From contig DOFS01000127.1 of the NCBI GenBank assembly GCA_003523945.1, forward strand, positions 1-7,359: a stretch of 7,359 nucleotides of DNA. Direction: 5' to 3'. The DNA comes from Nitrospiraceae bacterium. GTDB lineage: Bacteria > Nitrospirota > Nitrospiria > Nitrospirales > UBA8639. Below the pieces are notes generated by a model. The model was not told the DNA's origin and searched no databases. It saw only the letters and a program-made list of their open reading frames with translations. Of this stretch, positions 5,766 to 7,359 are shown in pieces. The position numbers and the translations under genes were made by a program. Position 1 is the stretch's first letter; each line of letters opens with the position of its first letter.

Positions 5766-6230
5766 ATGCAACTCTTAAGGCAAAAGTTTCAATCGGGAGC
5801 CTGGGTCATTGTCGCCACGGTTTCCTTCGCCTGTGCTTCGGCTTGGGCGGGAGGTGCCGGGGATCTCCAGCCCCGCGTCCCCTCCGATCGTATGGAGCAG
5901 GCTCTGACTTTTACTAATCCCTTCACCCCCACGGAGGAATTCATTGCGAATGGGAAAAAACTCTATGAAGGCAAGGGCTGGTGCGCCTTTTGCCACGGCT
6001 GGGAGGGGACAGGGGCCCCGACCGCCGGTCGATCCTTTCCTCCTGATGTCCAAATGCCAACCAATTTTGCGGATGCGGCCTGGCAGGCAGCCAGAAGTGA
6101 TGGGGAACTGTTCTGGGTTCTGATTCATGGGAGTCATGGTACCGATATGGTCGCCTATATGCCCCAGTATATAACGGACAAGGAAGCCTGGCAGATCATC
6201 GCCTATCTCCGAACATTCGGAGGGACATAA
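5766..6230 (+). CDS. Periplasmic mono-haem c-type cytochrome
   Basis: This is a 154-residue class I-like cytochrome c and a likely soluble periplasmic electron carrier. A signal peptide covers residues 1-28 (hydrophobic core WVIVATVSFACAS, cleavage after ASAWA). The haem is attached at C73-AF-C76-H77, preceded by KKLYEGKGW. The sixth ligand is probably a Met in MVAYMP (M132; M128 is the alternative), followed by the usual C-terminal helix KEAWQIIAYLRTF. It shares with the second cytochrome of this window the PRVP-x-D stretch (37-41) and YEGKG-x-C-x-x-CHG, so the two are paralogues. The sodC lipoprotein gene follows after 84 bases on the same strand. Electron donors and acceptors cannot be told from the sequence; haem addition would need the cell's cytochrome c maturation system, which is not encoded here. 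Confidence 0.92.
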   Translation: MQLLRQKFQSGAWVIVATVSFACASAWAGGAGDLQPRVPSDRMEQALTFTNPFTPTEEFIANGKKLYEGKGWCAFCHGWEGTGAPTAGRSFPPDVQMPTNFADAAWQAARSDGELFWVLIHGSHGTDMVAYMPQYITDKEAWQIIAYLRTFGGT

Positions 6231-6301
6231 TGGCGCATCTATATAAGAACACGCACAGTCGCGTGAAAGGATTTCATTTCTTATTCATATCTATTCTTAT
6301 A

Positions 6302-6308
6302 GAGGAGG
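6302..6308 (+). promoter_or_regulatory. Strong ribosome-binding site of sodC
   Basis: GAGGAGG lies 6 bases before the ATG at 6315, a near-ideal match that settles the start of the superoxide dismutase gene and suggests efficient translation. Confidence 0.75.
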
Positions 6309-6314
6309 GACATC

Positions 6315-6911
6315 ATGCGGGGACAACAATTCAGAACAAGTCAGATGGTCGGGTTTGCGGCTCTTATATTGGCGGTAGTTGGGGGATGTAGCCATTACGG
6401 AAAACACGAAATATCGAAAACAGCCAATGCGACCATTCAAGGCTGTACGGACCCCGCCATTACGGGAACGGCCACCCTCAAAGAATTTGAATCGGAGGAA
6501 GGCATCAAAAAACTCTATGTCCAGATGGAGGTCAAGGGATTAACGGATGGGAAGCATGCGGTCCATATTCATGAGGTCGCAAGCTGCCAGCCGTGTGGGT
6601 CTGCGAAGGGCCATCATGATCCCGGGCCCTTTGGCAAGTCCACACCTGACGCGCCGGATTTCAACCATCCCTTCCATATGGGGGATTTAGTCAATATGAC
6701 GGTCGTCAATGGTGTGGGAACACTCCATGCGGTGACCACCAGGGTTGCCCTATCGGATGGGCGGTTAAGCGTGTTTGATGAAGATGGCAGTTCATTCATC
6801 ATCCACACCAATGAAGATCTCTATTGCGACCAGGATAGCGAACTCAATCCGGGATGTGCCGGGGGGGCCCGGGATGCCTGTGGAATTATTGAACCGGTAT
6901 CCTCGATGTAG
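6315..6911 (+). CDS. sodC: Cu/Zn superoxide dismutase, lipoprotein form
   Basis: The 198-residue product should convert superoxide to oxygen and hydrogen peroxide in the periplasm, anchored by a lipid: the signal ends in AVVGGC with the lipidated Cys at residue 25. By analogy to the family, copper ligands are H84 and H86 (VHIHE), H101 (GHHDPG, bridging) and H164 (FIIHTN). Zinc ligands are H101, H121 and D124 (HMGDL), with H118 (FNHP) as the probable remaining one in place of the usual His-Gly. R186 in GGARDACG is the active-site guide arginine. C189 should pair with C91 or C94 for the structural disulphide. Extra cysteines at 44, 171 and 181 are unusual and might form further disulphides. The length fits a bacterial SodC with a lipoprotein leader. 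Cytochrome genes lie 84 bases upstream and 104 bases downstream on the same strand, a likely operon. The catalytic role is well supported by motifs; lipidation is inferred. Confidence 0.93.
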   Translation: MRGQQFRTSQMVGFAALILAVVGGCSHYGKHEISKTANATIQGCTDPAITGTATLKEFESEEGIKKLYVQMEVKGLTDGKHAVHIHEVASCQPCGSAKGHHDPGPFGKSTPDAPDFNHPFHMGDLVNMTVVNGVGTLHAVTTRVALSDGRLSVFDEDGSSFIIHTNEDLYCDQDSELNPGCAGGARDACGIIEPVSSM

Positions 6912-7005
6912 GCGGAACGTCTTCGGCGTGACTCCGAGGTCAAGGAAAAAAGAAGTGGTCATATCCCATAATGTGATTGCAAGCATTTCACGAAGGGAAG
7001 ACACA

Positions 7006-7011
7006 AGGAGG
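7006..7011 (+). promoter_or_regulatory. Ribosome-binding site deciding the second cytochrome start
   Basis: AGGAGG is followed by two adjacent ATG codons, at 7013 and 7016. The first is only 1 base away, too close. The second has a 4-base spacing, so I place the start at 7016; the difference is one Met. Confidence 0.65.
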
Positions 7012-7015
7012 AATG

Positions 7016-7359
7016 ATGAGACAGATAGTTCAGTGGACAAGCGGACTCATCTTGGCGCTGGGGGTGAGTGGATCGCCCCTGTTGGCACAACAACATGGGC
7101 ATCAACAGATGATGATGCCCCGTGTCCCTGCAGACCAGCTGGCTGAAGCCAGAGCCCTGCAGAGCCCGTTGCCGTCCTCACCGGACATTATCGAAAAAGG
7201 CAAGGCAATCTATGAGGGCAAGGGCACGTGCGTTAATTGTCATGGGGTGAGTGGACGCGGCGATGGCCCAGGTGCGGCGACTCTCAACCCCCCGCCTCGT
7301 GTATTCCGGTCACATGGGTTTTGGAGACATCGGTCTGAAGGGGAAATTTTTTGGGTGAT
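7016..7359 (+). CDS. Second periplasmic c-type cytochrome, paralogue of the upstream one (partial)
   Basis: The first 114 residues are visible; the gene runs off the window end. A signal peptide spans about residues 1-24 (core LILALGVSGSPLLA, cleavage before QQHG). The mature N-terminus has a His/Gln/Met-rich patch (HGHQQMMM) and then PRVPAD. The haem site is C72-VN-C75-H76 in YEGKGTCVNCHGVSGRGDGP, with GRGDGPGA as the usual post-haem loop. The part holding the Met ligand is missing. It aligns with the upstream cytochrome from PRVP through the haem site and again at the (S/R)-x-GE-(L/I)-FWV stretch, so the pair look like a duplication around sodC. The gap to sodC is 104 bases on the same strand, compatible with one operon. 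The Met/His patch could be a chance low-complexity run or a metal-binding stretch; the sequence alone does not say which. Confidence 0.9.
   Translation, partial: MRQIVQWTSGLILALGVSGSPLLAQQHGHQQMMMPRVPADQLAEARALQSPLPSSPDIIEKGKAIYEGKGTCVNCHGVSGRGDGPGAATLNPPPRVFRSHGFWRHRSEGEIFWV

Noticed and set aside
6917..6942. Imperfect hairpin CTTCGG...CCGAGG after sodC as an intrinsic terminator
   Set aside because: The arms mismatch and an A-rich, not T-rich, run follows; the next gene on the same strand is only about 100 bases away.
1..7359. CRISPR array, tRNA, rRNA or complete insertion sequence
   Set aside because: No regularly spaced direct repeats, no cloverleaf or rRNA signature, and no transposase motif were seen on either strand.

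Overview
The window looks like chromosomal DNA from a Gram-negative bacterium with an active periplasmic electron-transfer layer. It holds c-type cytochromes with signal peptides, a lipoprotein superoxide dismutase and a cleavable secreted protein. The style of the two small cytochromes (a PRVP-x-D stretch, then a YEGKG-x-C-x-x-CHG haem site) and the moderate GC content recall Nitrospira / Nitrospirota. This is an inference from pattern memory, not a proof; a lower-GC, marina-like lineage would fit best.

Layout. 1-190 (minus) is the start of a secreted protein of unknown family, cut by the window edge. 191-830 is AT-richer and has no convincing gene, only weak small ORFs and one inverted repeat. 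831-1424 (minus) is a nitrobindin/THAP4-type haem-binding beta-barrel protein, and 1534-2226 (minus) is a short-chain dehydrogenase/reductase; they probably form one transcription unit. After a 198-bp divergent gap, 2425-2904 (plus) encodes a four-helix membrane protein of unknown function. 2905-3351 is ambiguous DNA, with long open frames on both strands that I cannot resolve. 3352-3840 and 3921-5207 (plus) are a stand-alone TIR-domain protein followed, 80 bp on, by a DUF2130 protein: a CxxC motif, a long coiled coil and a C-terminal domain with a PD-(D/E)xK-like signature. 5208-5765 is mostly non-coding and holds two inverted repeats. 5766-6230 (c-type cytochrome), 6315-6911 (Cu/Zn superoxide dismutase lipoprotein) and 7016-7359 (second c-type cytochrome, cut by the window end) form a probable plus-strand cluster.

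How the genes may work together. The TIR plus DUF2130 pair is the best candidate for an undescribed system. TIR domains of this kind are often NAD+-consuming or signal-making effectors in anti-phage immunity, and the partner has the build of a coiled-coil sensor or nuclease. I infer a two-gene defence module; nothing in the window proves it. The cytochrome-SodC-cytochrome cluster suggests periplasmic superoxide removal coupled, at least by expression, to small electron carriers. The two cytochromes are clearly paralogous, so the locus arose partly by duplication around or beside sodC. The haem-barrel/SDR pair has no obvious link to either.
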